Origin: Patiria miniata
Lineage: Eukaryota > Echinodermata > Asteroidea > Valvatida > Asterinidae
Length of the DNA: 64,000 nt
NCBI RefSeq assembly: GCF_015706575.1
Contig: NW_024037069.1
Span: 35,733,315 to 35,797,314, forward strand
Reading direction: 5' to 3'
Shown here: in pieces, positions 1-13,713 of the stretch
Layout of the letters: every line of letters starts with the position of its first letter
How positions within the stretch are numbered: the stretch's first letter is position 1
Position numbers and translations under genes: made by a program
Notes under the pieces: model-generated
Told to the model about the DNA's origin: nothing
The model's input: only the letters and a program-made list of their open reading frames with translations
Databases searched by the model: none

Positions 1-1251
1 GAACCTGAGCCAGTCTCTATCTTGTGTTGTCTTGAAGGTGAATAATAGAAAAGAGAGAAGATGTCCAGTTTGGGGTGGGGGTGCTGAAATGCTCCCAAAG
101 ATTGGCATACAGCCGTCTGGTTACAGGTTTGTCCTGTTTCTTCTCTCTCTCTACAAACCAGCAGAATCCTTCATATCTGGTTTTTAAGACGACTGCCTCA
201 TTTTCTTTTTGTGTGTGAATTGCCTAAGGAGCTGTGTCCACACAAACCACAGCCCAGAAATGTCTTCAGTCCCACAGTTCCAATTTCCCCAGCGAAATGC
301 GCGACATTAATTCAAGAGTATTGAATGTCCTTGTATCAACTCACAGTAAAGGTGTATTATGTTATCAAATGATTAGGAAGGAAGTGCTAGCCTGGGCCGA
401 TGCCTGTCCCTCCCTCTTCCTGACACTGAGGCGTTAGCAGCGGGGCTGATTGCAGCTAGCAGGTGTGCTGTGCAGGTGCAGCATGGCATTTAGTTTCCTT
501 AACCCCCCTCTTCTTATCTTCCAGTTGTCTGTTTTATTAGTTGGTCTATTTCTGTATTTCTCTCGCTCATTCGGTCTCCGTCTGTCGGGGATTATTTCAG
601 AAGGAAATTACTTCTGTACTCAAAAGGCAAATCATTTTTTAATGTCTTCTAAATGAACTGAGGGGTTCGGTATTTCTTGTGAAGTGTTTTTTTTTTACTG
701 CTTGAGGACGTTTTTGGAATATCTGACTTATTGAAGATTGAGCTTATTTAATAACATTTTGTGAATGCAGTCTACGGTGTTGCATGATGTAGTTAAGTTT
801 TCATGGCAAACAAGTTCAGTTATAATTACTTGTGAAATTCCAGAGGATGTGTAGAATGACCAAGAATTCTGTGGTTATGCCTGGCCAGGAAATTGTGGCT
901 ATCAAATTGCAGCTCCAATATTTGTGGACAGAAGCTGAATCCTGATAACATTTGAGCTGGAACTGTACTTCCTTTGAGTTCTGTTGAGTTAGGTTTCTGG
1001 CTTTTTGTAAACTAGTAAGATTGCAGAACTTGTGAGTAAAACTTAACTCTGTTGGCATATATGCAATGATTTTTAGCTCACTGGTATAAGGACAGTATAG
1101 CCAAACTACGCAATGAAAGAATGGTCTCTGAAATGGCTAATGCGGAGGGAACTGTGAATAGTTTCAAAATATCAGTAGAAAACCTCATCTTCACTTTTTA
1201 CAATGCCTTCAGCATAGCATAAAGTCCATTTGTAAGAATGTAGACAGAGTT

Positions 1252-1340
1252 GAAAAAAAGGCCCTCGATTCTTACAATAGCTTAGCACCAACAGCCTCAG
1301 TTTCAATGCTAATATGGCATTCGTCTATAGCAACATTTAC
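1252..1340. repeat. dispersed repeat, copy 1 of a direct pair
   Basis: About 80 bp here match 1669-1758 in the same orientation at roughly 89% identity by eye. The shared core includes ACAATAGCTTAGCACC and CCTCAGTTTCA. The copies start 417-418 bp apart, and the sequence between and after them does not continue the match. This therefore looks like two copies of a dispersed element rather than a tandem array. No coding potential is visible. Confidence 0.6.
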
Positions 1341-1668
1341 CCCCGCAGAGCTTGGAAGAAGAAGAACTTTTGAGACAATTATAGAACGCTTTGAGAAAGA
1401 GTTTGCTAAGCATCGAAGATAAAAACTCTTGAAAAATATCAACCAAAATCACATTTTGGATTGATTGTGTAACATGGAGTTGTTTAGCACAAAAATGGTT
1501 TTAAAAAAAGAATATGTACTCAACAACACAATTTACCAGCCAAATCTTTAATGTCTTGAGACTATAGTTTTGAAGCTAATGAAACACACAATTTTGCTTT
1601 AATAGAGGATATTTGAATTGGCACTGAAGCCAAGGGTCTCAGTGCTGTCTTTTGTTGAGAGGATTAAA

Positions 1669-1758
1669 AAAAGAAAAGGTCCTCAATTCATACAATAGCT
1701 TAGCACCAACGGCCTCAGTTTCAGTGCTAAAATGACATTCGTCTGTAGCAATATTTGT
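1669..1758. repeat. dispersed repeat, copy 2 of a direct pair
   Basis: This is the second copy of the repeat at 1252-1340, with about nine substitutions over 79 aligned bases. It runs directly into a pyrimidine tract that ends in a 19-nt C run. The family is not recognised. Confidence 0.6.
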
Positions 1759-2144
1759 CTGCTTTGCAGCTCTGCATTAATCTCCCCCTCCCCCTCCCCC
1801 CCCCCCCCCCCCCCAGTCTGCAGAATGGAAACCTGTAGAATGTCATGTCTCCCTGTGGAATCCCTCCAGTCTAGGGCCAGTGAAGTAAGGCTGTTCTTTC
1901 TTTCTTTTCTTTCCTTAAACAACCTGATGATATATTTGCACAAGCCGTCACTGCCTGGGTACAGGGTGTCACTTTGATGGTCTTCAAACTGCAGTAGTCT
2001 TGGGCATAGGGGGGGGGGGGGGAGGGGGGAGTTGAGAAAGCAGCATCGCTGGCCCTAGCGGCCACCAAGTCAAATATACACTGAGCCACCGTTTGCCCCT
2101 GTGAGTCACACACCCTCATATTCAGTGACAGTTTTGGTTGTTGC

Positions 2145-2168
2145 GGGGGGGGGGGGGGGGGGGGGGGG
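2145..2168. repeat. 24-nt poly-G run
   Basis: This is an uninterrupted run of 24 G. Similar long dG/dC runs recur through the window: 1796-1814, 21238-21255, 29228-29256, 37800-37817, 58533-58548 and 63770-63790. Open frames crossing them give glycine or proline strings and should not be taken as proteins. Confidence 0.9.
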
Positions 2169-5100
2169 TTACGGACTGATTGTGCTCCAACGCAGGTGGA
2201 TGCATAGTGACATTTTACCGGGCTGGACCCGGGGACGTTGTTCTAGTCACGACACATCGCGAGCCGGCGGTCTATGTTGCTCGCAGGTGATCTGACATTT
2301 TGGTTGGTGGGAGGTCACTGAACGTTGCGCTTTATCTGGGAAATGTCATATTTTAGTCGCCTTTTGTATTTTTTTCATCGTTTTTTTATTTTAAAACTTT
2401 TTTTAGTTGTAACCTGTTACAATTGTTATTGGGCTTACTGCCACGTGGCTTCGAAGATGGGACATTTATCTTGTTAATTTTGTATTTCAGAATGAAATTT
2501 TTCTATTTTTTTCTTTTTTTTCTTGAGCAGTCAATTTGTAATCATTTGTAATATCCTTTGTCTGATTGGTTTTTTTTTTATAACTGTGCCATTGATTTAT
2601 CCCTAACTCGTTAGTTATACTGGCTAGGACCTCCTCTGAATCCTTCAACTCGGCAGGAAACCAGTAGCGCTGTAGATGTCATATTTCCAACAGTGTACCC
2701 ATCGCCATGCATTATGGGAGGGATGCAACTGAACATGGGGGGGGGGGGACATGACAGAAAAGACACTGACATTCTCAAATCAAAAAGGTTTGCCTCTCCG
2801 CCATAGATTGAGTGGGAAATGCATGAAGCTTTTACCTCAACCTAATCAACACTTGACTGCATATAAAATGCACATATCCTTCATATACAAGGAAAACAAT
2901 CCTGCTGAACACTTCATTTTGAAAAAAAAACCCCAGAGTTTTACTCCTCAACGAATATTGCAGGTAAAAAGAAGAAAGGGGATAAAGTGACACTATTGAA
3001 ATAAAGTTGTGATTTTCTTGACTTGTCAGTATTTTGGCACCCGCGGTGTCTCCTTCATACCTTGTCAAATCTCATCTCATGCATTTTTGTATACCGGTAT
3101 TTACAATTCAGCGTCAAGTCCGAAAGACGACTCTCCATCCCCTTTTTCCCCTGAGGGAGAAGCCATGACTCAAAACCTGTTGTATCTATTAGCTGTTGAC
3201 TGAAGTAAAAATAATATTCCCTTCCATTCACGTCTGACAAACGAGAATTCCACTCCAGTGCTCGTTGCCACGCCAGCAAGCCAACTTTTTGTTAAGTTGG
3301 GGATGAGTATATCGGAATTGTATGCAGTCCAGGGGAGCCAATAGGTTTTTTTTCTCCATTTACCGTGGTGCAGGAGTTGTCACTCGCGAACATCCAAACA
3401 AACACGGGTGCCCTGGCTCTTTCCGACGGTAATGGACGGTCGGGATTAAGAACAGAAAAGGGGAGGAGGGATTTTTGCACCGTGGTTTGTGGTGTTCTAC
3501 CAGGGAGTCGAGTGTTGCCGCAGGCGGTGTAGGTAGCTCCATTGTTTGCACAGTTTACATCAAAACTGGAGCGTCGCTTTTGGCGACTGTATCGGGGCTA
3601 ATTAGGCCCAGCGTATCGTTGACTTGTTACATTTTAAAGTGATGGCAAGTATGTACATACTGATGTCGGCCTGCCACTTTGCTGGCTCTCTGTGGTGGAT
3701 GGTTTTTTATCGGACCAAGAGGCAATGCATATATAAATTTTGATCAGGTCGACAAATGAGTTCCAAATGCGTGGCTTCAATTCCGCGGAAATGATGGGGG
3801 AACCTGGAGAATGGATCGGGGTTGATGAGGCTGAATATGGATGTGTAGATTGTTGCTGGTTTGGTGTAGCTACAGATATTTGCATGAGGAATCCATTTTT
3901 TTTGTACAGATACAGTGTTTCTTTGGGGGATTGTGGGGACGCATCGTTCGTAACATCTGGCGAATTTACTGGTGCTTTTCAGACACAGTGCAATGCTAAC
4001 CAAGATGGATCTTTCCTGTTTCACATCACTTTTCTTTTCAAATAGTCCAAATACACACATACTTCATTCTCTAGTTAAAATCAGTATTATCTGAACAACA
4101 AAACGAAAACCTCTCTGTCCTGAATCCTCCAATTTTACTATGATTTTTTTAAAACATTTTTAGGGAGTTAATGAATAGTCTGTCATTATTCTTACACGTG
4201 GACAAAACTGGATCAAACTGGATTGGCCTGGATTGACCTAGATAAGGCCAGACTAATAATCTCTGTAATTCATCCATTTTTTTATCACTCCAGACTGTAA
4301 GCTCGGGTCGAAACCAGACCAGACCTGTTCAGACTGCAGCCAGACCCCAGACAAGATGCAATCAGTGTAATCACGTCGATTACTGTTCCTCTTCAAAATC
4401 AGTCTCAAGAATGAAAAAAACCTAACATAACAAAAAAGAAAAAATCTGAGAGAGAACACAGGGGTTCAAATAAAAGAGCAAAGATCGTGTCGCGATCAGT
4501 CAATAATTGAGACAAGCCAGTGGTAGACGAGTTGTGTTTGCTCGCGTTCCGGGAGATATTAAGAAACTGGAGAGTGTCGTCATATGGCAGACACTTGTTA
4601 GACGTAGAGTGAAAACACGGCTAAAGACATGGTGGGGTGGGGGGGGGGGTAGTGGGTGAGGGGGGGATAAAAGCCCTCATCAATAAAACTTGCAGACATT
4701 GGGGTTTACTGTTGGAAGCAAGGCTGTTTTCTGGTGAGATATATGAATGAAGGCAAATTTATATTCTTGTGAACAATTTGGGTTTAGAAACAAAGTTCCT
4801 AAGATGTGACAATTTTGAACATTCAGTAAGATTCTCTTAAAATGTGGTTCATCTATCTATCTCGAAGTCAGAAGTTTGGTCATGTTGACATTTCTTTTGT
4901 TGAGGAACAGTAATGGTGCCTCTTCTCCAAAACTTCCTTTCAAGAAGCCTGTTTACTCCTTCTCGTCCATCAAGACGACCTTTCCATTTTTTTCCTCCAA
5001 GACGTTTTTGCCTGATGAAATTGATGTAGACTTCTACATGTTGACATATTGAGTTTTGTCTGACCCAAAAACAGTCTATAAATAGTAAGGCATTGGTCTT

Positions 5101-6745
5101 CCAATAGTTTTTTTCCCAAGAAAAATGAGCACAGCGCCAAATTTTCTGTCTGATGTGAATGGTCCTTCAGGTTCCAATGGCAATCATATACCATCTTTCA
5201 GTTCGGCAATTTCTCTCCGCAACCATCCTGTATCAATTTAGAAGTAGCCGTACTCATTAGATCTGTTACTTTGGCCAAATGAGCAGGTATTACACGGGAG
5301 AAGGGGCAGAAAAAGCTTTGCAAATAATGAAATTCAGTCGCGGACTGGAGCTCAAATTACGTTGGCAGACTGGTGTCTAGGTCGACTGTCGTCAGCTGAC
5401 CAAAGCAGGGCCAGTAATCGCCCAAAATGGTGGGCGCCTTTTTCTGTGGAATTAAGAAAGGGGGGAGGATGATATATTTGCCATGCAATCCACTGTAATG
5501 AAAGTTTTGGGTCTGGGTGATATTTGAATTGAGCACAAAATCTGTCTTTTATTTGGGGTTCAATATGGTGCAATGGTTATTTGTATTCGTGTGTGGATTG
5601 AGAGAGATTAAGTCTCTAGATTTTTGGGGACAACTTTTCACAACTTAATTGCTACCAGATGTGAAAGGCAGAAAGAAAACACTGAAGATTTATCCAGAGG
5701 ATATCTGTTGGTACAAAAACAGGAAAGAAGCGAGTAGTATCAATGAAAGAAACATGAGTTTTTTGCTTCGAAACTTGTGCAGTTTCTAACATCATAATCT
5801 CTTTATTTTGTTATCAAGGTTGCAAGATGCTGTGCGGAGCAAAGTGGAGAAACATGGATGGCAAAACATTTCCATGTACATTTATTTTTGATGAGACCAT
5901 GGTTTTATTTTTTAATCATTCGTAAGTTACAGAGAGTGAGTTGCCTTTACACAAGCCCTGGATTATCACAAGAAACATAATTGAATGAAGTGTTGTAATA
6001 CACCTTATAATGTATACTAATATAAAAACTACGGCCTAACTTTTTATTCTGTTTGAGATTTCTATTTTGCTTTACCTCGCCGAATACAGTTGATGACCCC
6101 CATAAGATGTCAAAAATGAAAAAAAACAGAGGTTCTCCATTTTATATAAATGGTTCGTGTCTTCTCCATTGGAAATACCCAAGATGAGGAATCCACATTA
6201 AAGTGCTTATTAAGACAAGATTCGGTTCCTCGTGGTAAGTACAACCACATGTAACTGAAATCTTTGGGTCAGGAGCCATGCCGTGAAACGCGATGATGTT
6301 TGCGATTTACTTTAATGACGCGGACATCATGCGTGACTTCATCTCCGCTCCAATTTCAGATAACGACGGCAATTTACAATTTTTTTTCTTCTCTCAGCAT
6401 CCACATGAATAAATCATGGCAGAAACCTCGAGACTTTTTTCTGCGTTGTGCAGAATTTATTTTAATGTGTTCGTAAATAATTATTAAATTCTAAAATCTA
6501 GACAGATTTGAAGGAAATGATTTACATGTAAATAAGGAAAGTAGCACATTGTAATGACTTGTTGTGTGTAAATAAACTAGAGTTCTGTTGTATTCAGGGA
6601 CAAAATTAGTGTTTTAATTAGATCTTAGTTTGATTCAGTGTCTACAATAAAAAGGTTTTTATAGTATTACTTTGATATTTTAAGGCATCTTGATTGGCCA
6701 GTTATTGATCAAGCCATAGTAATTTTGATTCGTTCATCTTTATTT

Positions 6746-6983
6746 GGGCAATTCCACGGTTACTCATGTTACATTTTTGATGTACTTTTGAGTTTCCTTG
6801 GGCTGTAATTACCTTACTGAAAAGGTTTAATAACTGTTATCCCCATGGTAGATAGAGTAGACCTAGACCTACCCAAGCACCAAAGATGACATCCAGAAAA
6901 ATGTGTTATGTACGATAAACAAGACCCACAAAATCGGTTACTCACGTTACATTTTCGTAACGTGAGTAACCGTGGAATTGCCC
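6746..6983. mobile_element. small inverted-repeat DNA element (MITE), 238 bp
   Basis: The element starts GGGCAATTCCACGG and ends with the exact reverse complement, CCGTGGAATTGCCC. It is flanked by ATTT on both sides (6742-6745 and 6984-6987), which fits a 4-bp target duplication. The terminal sequence continues as GGTTACTCA(T/C)GTTAC. A third, inverted copy of this motif next to the right end forms a 16-bp perfect hairpin (6935-6950 with 6957-6972, 6-nt loop). It has no coding capacity. The superfamily cannot be assigned from the sequence alone. Confidence 0.8.
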
Positions 6984-6987
6984 ATTT

Positions 6988-9900
6988 CTATATTGTATCT
7001 CTGAATTTTAAACCTTAATCCTAGGATGTAAGTAGATTCTTGACATTTTATCTTTGTTACAAATGTGAGCTCTTTGCAGAAATCAAATTATTACTTTTCT
7101 GTTGTAAAACGTAATATAGTTTATTTAATTCATTCACTTATGCTATCTTCACTTCACATAAGAGGGGGCCCAGTGTTTTTAGAAGGCCGAGCAAAGAACG
7201 TCTTCAATCCAAAATATCCTAACTTTCCCTTCTCGTGTTTCTGCCACTTATGCTTCTCTGTCGTCCTCTATTCAAGTCCCACTGGGGTCACTTTGCAGCC
7301 TGGGTTGTCAGTGCTTGGTTTCTGTTGAGAGTCTACTCATTTTGTTGGTTTCTTTCCACATTAGGGAAAGTTCTTTCATCTTCTTTGAAGTTCTTTCAAG
7401 TGACAGTAAGCTGCAATCTTGGAGTGATATAACATTCCTGGAAAGAGAAGACCCCCCCCCCCCCTAAAAAAAAATGAGAGAAAATCTTCCCTTATCCCCA
7501 AATTAACCTAGAGTTATAATCAAGTCAAGAACCAGTCATCTAGGTTCAACTCAACCAACAAAACTAGTTCAATGAATAGCGACAGAGGCATTCATTCTGT
7601 CTTGTACATTCTTCATTGCTTGATTTTGACTTTTGACTGACCTGTGATTGGCTCATTTAAGACTCCAAAAATAAACCACAGAAGTTTTATCTTGTGCCAC
7701 AACCAACATAAAAAACCATGTCTGTCAGTATAACTTTTAAAGCACGCGTCACTGCGAGTACAGAAAGCAATCACAATATCACTTGTGAAATACTCCCCTG
7801 TCAGATCCTTTCCAACAAACACTCATTTCAAGTTTGGGGGCAATATGGGGGTCCGTGCCTCCCCAGCGGTAAATCACGCCATTTTAGCCTAGTAAATAAT
7901 CATCAAGTGTGGCATAGTTACCCTGGACATTAATGGCCGCCCATTATTTGCGTTCTCTTGACTGTTGTTGCTGAATCTAAAGAGGAACCTTAAATCACTG
8001 TTCCAGTTAATAACGCCCCCCTTTCCTCTCCCTAGCTCCCCTACTCACTGTTGCATCCTTTAATTTACAACTCTTAGACTTTGGAGGATGTACAAAATAA
8101 ACGACCGTAAGTCAACCTTTTTTTTACGCAGTTTCCGACAGATCTAGTTCTTGCAACTGCAATTTGGAGTTCTGGACTTTGTCATAAACACTCAGTGGGA
8201 GCAAATTGGAATTTCTAATGGCTTGGAGGAAACCCCCAAAAAAGAAAGTACAATAACACATTTGCTGAACTCCAGACTGGTATGTTTTCAGAGTGCAAGT
8301 ATTTGGCTTTTTTGGTATCGGGAACAAATTTTCAGTCAATTTCAACAAGAACACAATTTGTGTTAAACTTTGGTATTCTCCACTCCCAAATAACCCACTT
8401 TAATATTCAAAATTGATATCGTCGCGTGATATGGTATATGGGTAGGATGAAAAATTGCTAATTGGATTTTAGATTGAAATATAGAAGTTGGGGATAGAAA
8501 GATTAGGAAATAAAAACAACAAAAATAAAAACAACGCCACAATTTGACCAACGCTTTTTGTACCAGTAAATTGTAGTCCAGATTATTATAAAGTTTTATC
8601 TGACGCCACTGCTTAGCAGAAACTACGGCTTACTCACTTGAAGCAAAATGGTTACATTTCACTCGATATTAAATAGTTTATTTGACATTTTGTTGTATTT
8701 CACCTTTTTGAAGGAAGGGAGTTTGGGAGACTGAGTGTGCACTAAGCATGCAGTTTGTATTGTCCTACTTCTACATATGTCAGTAACCTCTATGTTTCTT
8801 TGATGAAAAAAAAAACACTTCCATAAAACTTCCCCTTTACATCCGTTGCAATAGAGTGCCTCATCTTTCTCTGACATCTCAGTTCTTTTCCTTCCATCTC
8901 TTCTATCCATCCGTCATCCATTTTTCTGTTTGCATGATTACATGTTGTATAAAGTCATTGACTTCCAAATGCAATTTCCCAGCTAATGAAGACGGCATTC
9001 ACAGCTCTCAGATTGATTGTTAATCACAGTCAACGGCGGGGGTTGACCCCTTTAAAATCGAAGGACCGCATTCACCAGTTGATGACAACACCTAAAACTA
9101 GTCCCCCCCCCCCCTTATCGTTGCTTCACTCCCCGCCGTTTATGAGATTGCATGTCAGCGAGACGGTGTGAACGGGATTCTGTCAACAATGAATGGGACC
9201 TCATATAGGGAAGGGTTAATCGTAGCGTTTAAGAGCCTAGCAGCCGCTGACGTGAACTGTCTCTGATTAAGCATAGAGCTAGGACCCATTAAGTATGTTC
9301 CCTACCGTCAATAAATTACAAAAACAACTCCAACCTATAGTTGACTAAAAAGTATGAAGAAAAATAAACAAAACAGAAGAAAGAATGTTGTTACATCAAC
9401 CTATTAGTGCCGGCACTACATTTTTTGAACATTGTATTTATTTATTCTGTGATGAGTCTATAAACCGTTCAGTGCCGAGACAGTTTGGGGTGGTAAAGGG
9501 AGTAACAGGCTGGGTGATTTGGGGTGGTTCAGAGACTAACAGTTTAACTGACTAAAGTCAGAATTTTAGCATCATTAGCAGCACCTGGCAGCAATTATAG
9601 ATATGGTAACAGCAACACGTGCATTGTAGTTGCTGAAGTTGACTAAAGAGCATCACTAGGAACACAAACAACAGATGCAGCAGCAGTAGCAAAAAAAACC
9701 AGAACCATAAGGAGAGACGCCACAAGTAACATGAACAAATAAAGAAGAAGAAAAAAAAGCAAGCACAGCAATTCTCAACAACTCCAATATTAAGCCTTAA
9801 TTTCCTGCCAGTTTTAATATATTAGAAATATTTAGACATTTCTCTGACTAAAAAAAGAAATCAAGTAGATTCTTATTAGGAGAACGAAATTTTCCAAGAT

Positions 9901-12900
9901 AGTTTGTTATCACAGCGGCTGCAGACCGAGCCATTTGATACGAATTTGCGCCGCTTTTCATTAAATTGCGGCTTTTTGAATGGAATCCTCCACTAGTATG
10001 TGATTATTGTAATATCCTGTTGCTTTTAATTTCTGCCCTGAAGCAACCCCTGCGTAGTGAGAGTGGGAGATATACTTAAAAGCCGGCCAAATTGTGCCAT
10101 TAAAATGCAATTTCAAAGTAAAAACTTGTTTACTGGCAGTTTTTGCATTGGAAAAATTCAGTATATGACTTTTTTTTTAAATACTTTTGTTTGTTGTCTG
10201 TAAAGTGAATTGTGTCATTATTTTAATCTATCCACGATTTGCTTATTCTCAAAATACACAGGGAAATAAAACAAATCACACTATTCCTTAAGTTTTAAAA
10301 ACAAAAAGTGGATCCATTTTTTTTTAAACACAATTTTTTGGGCTGTTGCCATGCGTGACTCGGGGTTTACATTGTAATTTGCTGAACAGAAATTAACCTT
10401 TTCATGTAATTTGCCTGACTTGATTACAACGATTACCTCCCTCCAAAAACATATCCTGGTTAAACTTATACATTGAATAGATCTTTCCATTCTTGTCTGT
10501 CACCTGTTTGTAAACTGCACACTGCCCTCTATAGACAATGTGTAATATTCCATAGCTCTTTCCGGTATAGTTGGCACCTTCATGTTGTTTTGATCCTGTT
10601 TGCAGGAGTATTACTAGGAAATACGGAGCACTTTAACCACCCCCTTCCCTCAATCCCCTTCCCTCAATCCCCAAACCTGTTTTCTTTGCCTCTGCTTTGA
10701 GTTTGGCTCCCATCTGTGGCCCTCTCCCCTAGTTCCCCAGTTTCCCTCCCCCTTAATTGAATTTGGTAACATTCACCCATTAGCACCCCATTAGCACTCC
10801 CGATTGTACACCCCCAACCCTCACTCAGTGGTACCTGTTGTAACCCCCTTCCCCAGGCGCCCCCCCTCCCCAAGCCTTTACAGCACTGTCAGTCATGACC
10901 GGTCATCACCCCCAGTGAGAAAGGAGCGACACATGGGAACATGTATGCCCCTTGGTCTAGCCCGACAGTGTCTGTAGGGTATTGATTCCTGGGTTGTAGC
11001 TCCTCCCCACTCCCGCTCCGAGGTTCAACATGTCTACCCCCCCCCCCCCTTCCCATGCAGAAGCTGTAGGGGATTCGGTGGAGTTGCTTTAAACAGCAGG
11101 TGTACCACGATACTGAGGAGTCTGAAAACGATGCCTTGCTCACTTGTTTTTGTGTAGGAACTGAAATCGCAAGCTGATGTTTTTCACCCCTCCCCCATCA
11201 AACAAGTTCCCTTTAATATTAATGATCCTTTTACTTCAATAACATGACTTTTCCTTTGTTCATGTGGCTAAATTATACCTTAATTCCTATTAAAAATATA
11301 AGCTATCCTAGTCCTTGGGTATTTGTCTTGAAGCTCATATCTTGAACGCGGTTGGCAAATCACTTGCTTATTTTATTCATTTTTGGCCAAGAGGGTTGAG
11401 TCTTTTATCCCCAATTGTATTTATTTATTTATTTATTTATTTACTACTATTTGCAACCACAAATACTAAAAAAAATGGTTGGATTAAAACACAGTAATTT
11501 AAGAAGAATAATTAAAACACTAAATGTATTTACAATAAATTTAAGATTATTAAACACTCAAATTACAAATCGACACCATATATTGAAATATCTATAATTG
11601 AATTTGAAAAGAAACATTTGTTTTTGACGGTATTTTTTAACAGTTACTTTTGGCTATTTTTTATTTGTTAGTGTCTTTAAAAAATAAGTAGAATATTAGC
11701 TGGAGTATGTATCCATGTTTAAAATAAACATCTTTTTATTACCTGGTACAGTCTGATATTACCTTAGGATTGAGTCCAATCCAGAAAGTGAAACATCTTT
11801 TTTAATCATCCATGTTTAGCCTTTGATGTTTACATGTACATATCCTAATCAAAATAAAGTAAATAATTGTAACCCATTTTTGATGGAAATACTCTTTAAA
11901 ATAATCATTACTTGCAGATAAAATGGATTACAATTTTAATCTCACAAATGAAGCATGAATTCTTGCATAAGCTCTAATGTACAACATCCGTTTGCCTATT
12001 GATGTATCCAGGCCACTGTCCTAGAAAAAAAAGGAAGGAAAAAAAAAAAACAGAACAGGCCTGAAAAAGATAGTGCTAACAACACCTTCGCCACCCAGAC
12101 GTGATAAATGAAAATTGATTGCGCCACAAGAAGGAAGAATAATTCGGTGTCGCTCGTTCCCGGAGGCAATATGTTGCGTGTCTGCTTCTCTTCCCGTTTG
12201 CCTGTGCGCACCCACACAGCCCCACCGGTAAACGTGCTGCCGGCTACCAATCAAAATGGCTAGTTTATAATTATAGCAAGCTTGGACTCATGCAATATGT
12301 AGCAGCCTTTTTTTTCTTCTTACTTACATACCCCTGTTCTTTTTGGTTCTCATTCCAACCTTCTACTCCCTTGGGGTTATGGCCTTTACCCTGGGGACTC
12401 ACCTGCCAATCATTATGACAGCTGCCCCACCCCTAGGGGCATTCATTTGCATACTTTTTTTCTTGGAGTGGGGTAGACATGGCCAGTTTTGGCGAGCGGT
12501 AGCTTGTTTACCCTTCTCGGGGCGCCTGTGATGCCGTAGCGATTAATTTTAAATTACGAAGCCTGCGTTGACCCCTTGTTCTTCTTTGAATGACTGTGTT
12601 CCCTGTTCCACTTTGTTCCTTTTGGAAAGAGAGAAACAAAAGTTTCTTTTCCACTTCCCCTTGATGTACAAATTTAGTTTTATTTAAAGTTTCCACATGA
12701 GAAAGCATGTTTTGCACTATTCTGTATTATAGTAAAAATATATTGATGCAGAGTATTGTAAAACAGCTCTAAAATACTAACAATTCTCCATGTTTATTAG
12801 GGGATCAAATTTGAAATGTTCCGTGTCTGGAACAAAATTTCAAAATTAAATTCTTGTGTGTAGTAACTCACCTGAAATTATGATTTTCCAACCCGTGAAA

Positions 12901-13641
12901 TATGTTTCCATTTTGTATTTATTTTTTGGGACAGAAAAATCAACATTCATCCATTAAAATGTTTATTTACATTTTAGCTAACGATATAAGGTTTTGTTTG
13001 TTTGATAGAAAACAATAAAAAAAAAGGGAAGTCAGAAAGACCAGTCTTTTCCCAAAGCCTAAAGCTCTGAAAGGTTATGTCAACTTTCCACTAAAAATGA
13101 AATCTTGAGCAAGATTTTTAGAACAACACTTGGAAAAGAAATGTCTTGTGTAAGCATATCCCCTGAGGCAGTTTGGCCCCTTTTTAGAAAATTGAGGATG
13201 GAACGTCTGCCTGTTTCTGATTCTAGTGAAGGTGCAGCGGTTGCATCTCTGAATGTTATCAACAGTCAAAGTGGTCAAGCAGAGTACGTTGGGTTTAGAG
13301 ATCACAACTGAAATAAGAAACTAGAACCCTATATAGACCTGGTTCTAACGAACAGGGACGGTTTTATAGGGAGTGTTTGATGGGGCAATTCTCAGATCAA
13401 TATAGCTTTGGGAAAAAGTTTTTTGTCAAGTTTTGATGTTACACATTGGAAAAGACAAGCTGTTTTTTATATTGGTTATTTTGTGAGGTTCATGTGTTTA
13501 TGTTTCTTTGGATGAGTAAAACAGAATGTATTCATAAGATGGAATTTGCGTCAGGGCGATGTGAATTCAATATCTTATGAATAGTTTCATTGCAGTACCC
13601 GCTGCTGTTGTCAGATTTGAACCAGCCAGCCGACCCCGGCA
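6988..13641. other. non-coding stretch, no gene seen
   Basis: There is no supported gene. The content is AT-rich with a (TATT)n microsatellite at 11418-11444 and a pyrimidine-rich block at about 10636-11060 that includes a short CCCTTCCCTCAATC duplication. C runs lie at about 7453-7464 and 9104-9114. ORFs in the pyrimidine block are low-complexity. Confidence 0.6.
11418..11444. repeat. (TATT)n microsatellite
   Basis: Just over six uninterrupted copies of the 4-bp unit TATT are visible. Confidence 0.9.
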
Positions 13642-13713
13642 AGCTCGGTGGTCGAGTGGTAAGACGTCTGCGCTAGTAAGCAGAAGGTCGTGGGTTCAAG
13701 TTTCACCCGCGTA
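13642..13713 (+). pseudogene. tRNA-like sequence, degraded (tRNA-Thr-like or SINE head)
   Basis: A 72-nt stretch has the layout of a tRNA. A box-A match, TGGTCGAGTGG, lies at the right place. An anticodon arm with TCTGC/GCAGA surrounds CTAGTAA, the loop found in tRNA-Thr(AGT), but with one extra base. A box B, GGGTTCAAGTTTC, sits in a T arm that pairs with G-U pairs. The acceptor strands (AGCTCGG and CCGCGTA) pair only over the inner three bases. That decay argues against a working tRNA and for a tRNA pseudogene or the head of a tRNA-derived SINE. No SINE core was recognised downstream. Confidence 0.55.

Larger units (their letters stand above)
1..6741. other. non-coding, AT-rich stretch with homopolymers
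   Basis: I see no gene that can be supported here. Open frames are short, overlap on both strands and have no recognisable domains. The stretch holds long C and G runs (1796-1814, 2009-2022, 2145-2168), a G-rich patch near 4627-4668, and a pair of direct repeats (separate entries). The overlapping plus and minus frames at about 3634-4060 were read and match nothing I know. It could be intergenic or part of a large intron. Confidence 0.6.

Noticed and set aside
3634-4060. Overlapping ORFs of 83-117 codons on both strands.
   Set aside because: No recognisable domain, both strands are equally open, and there are no splice or promoter cues.
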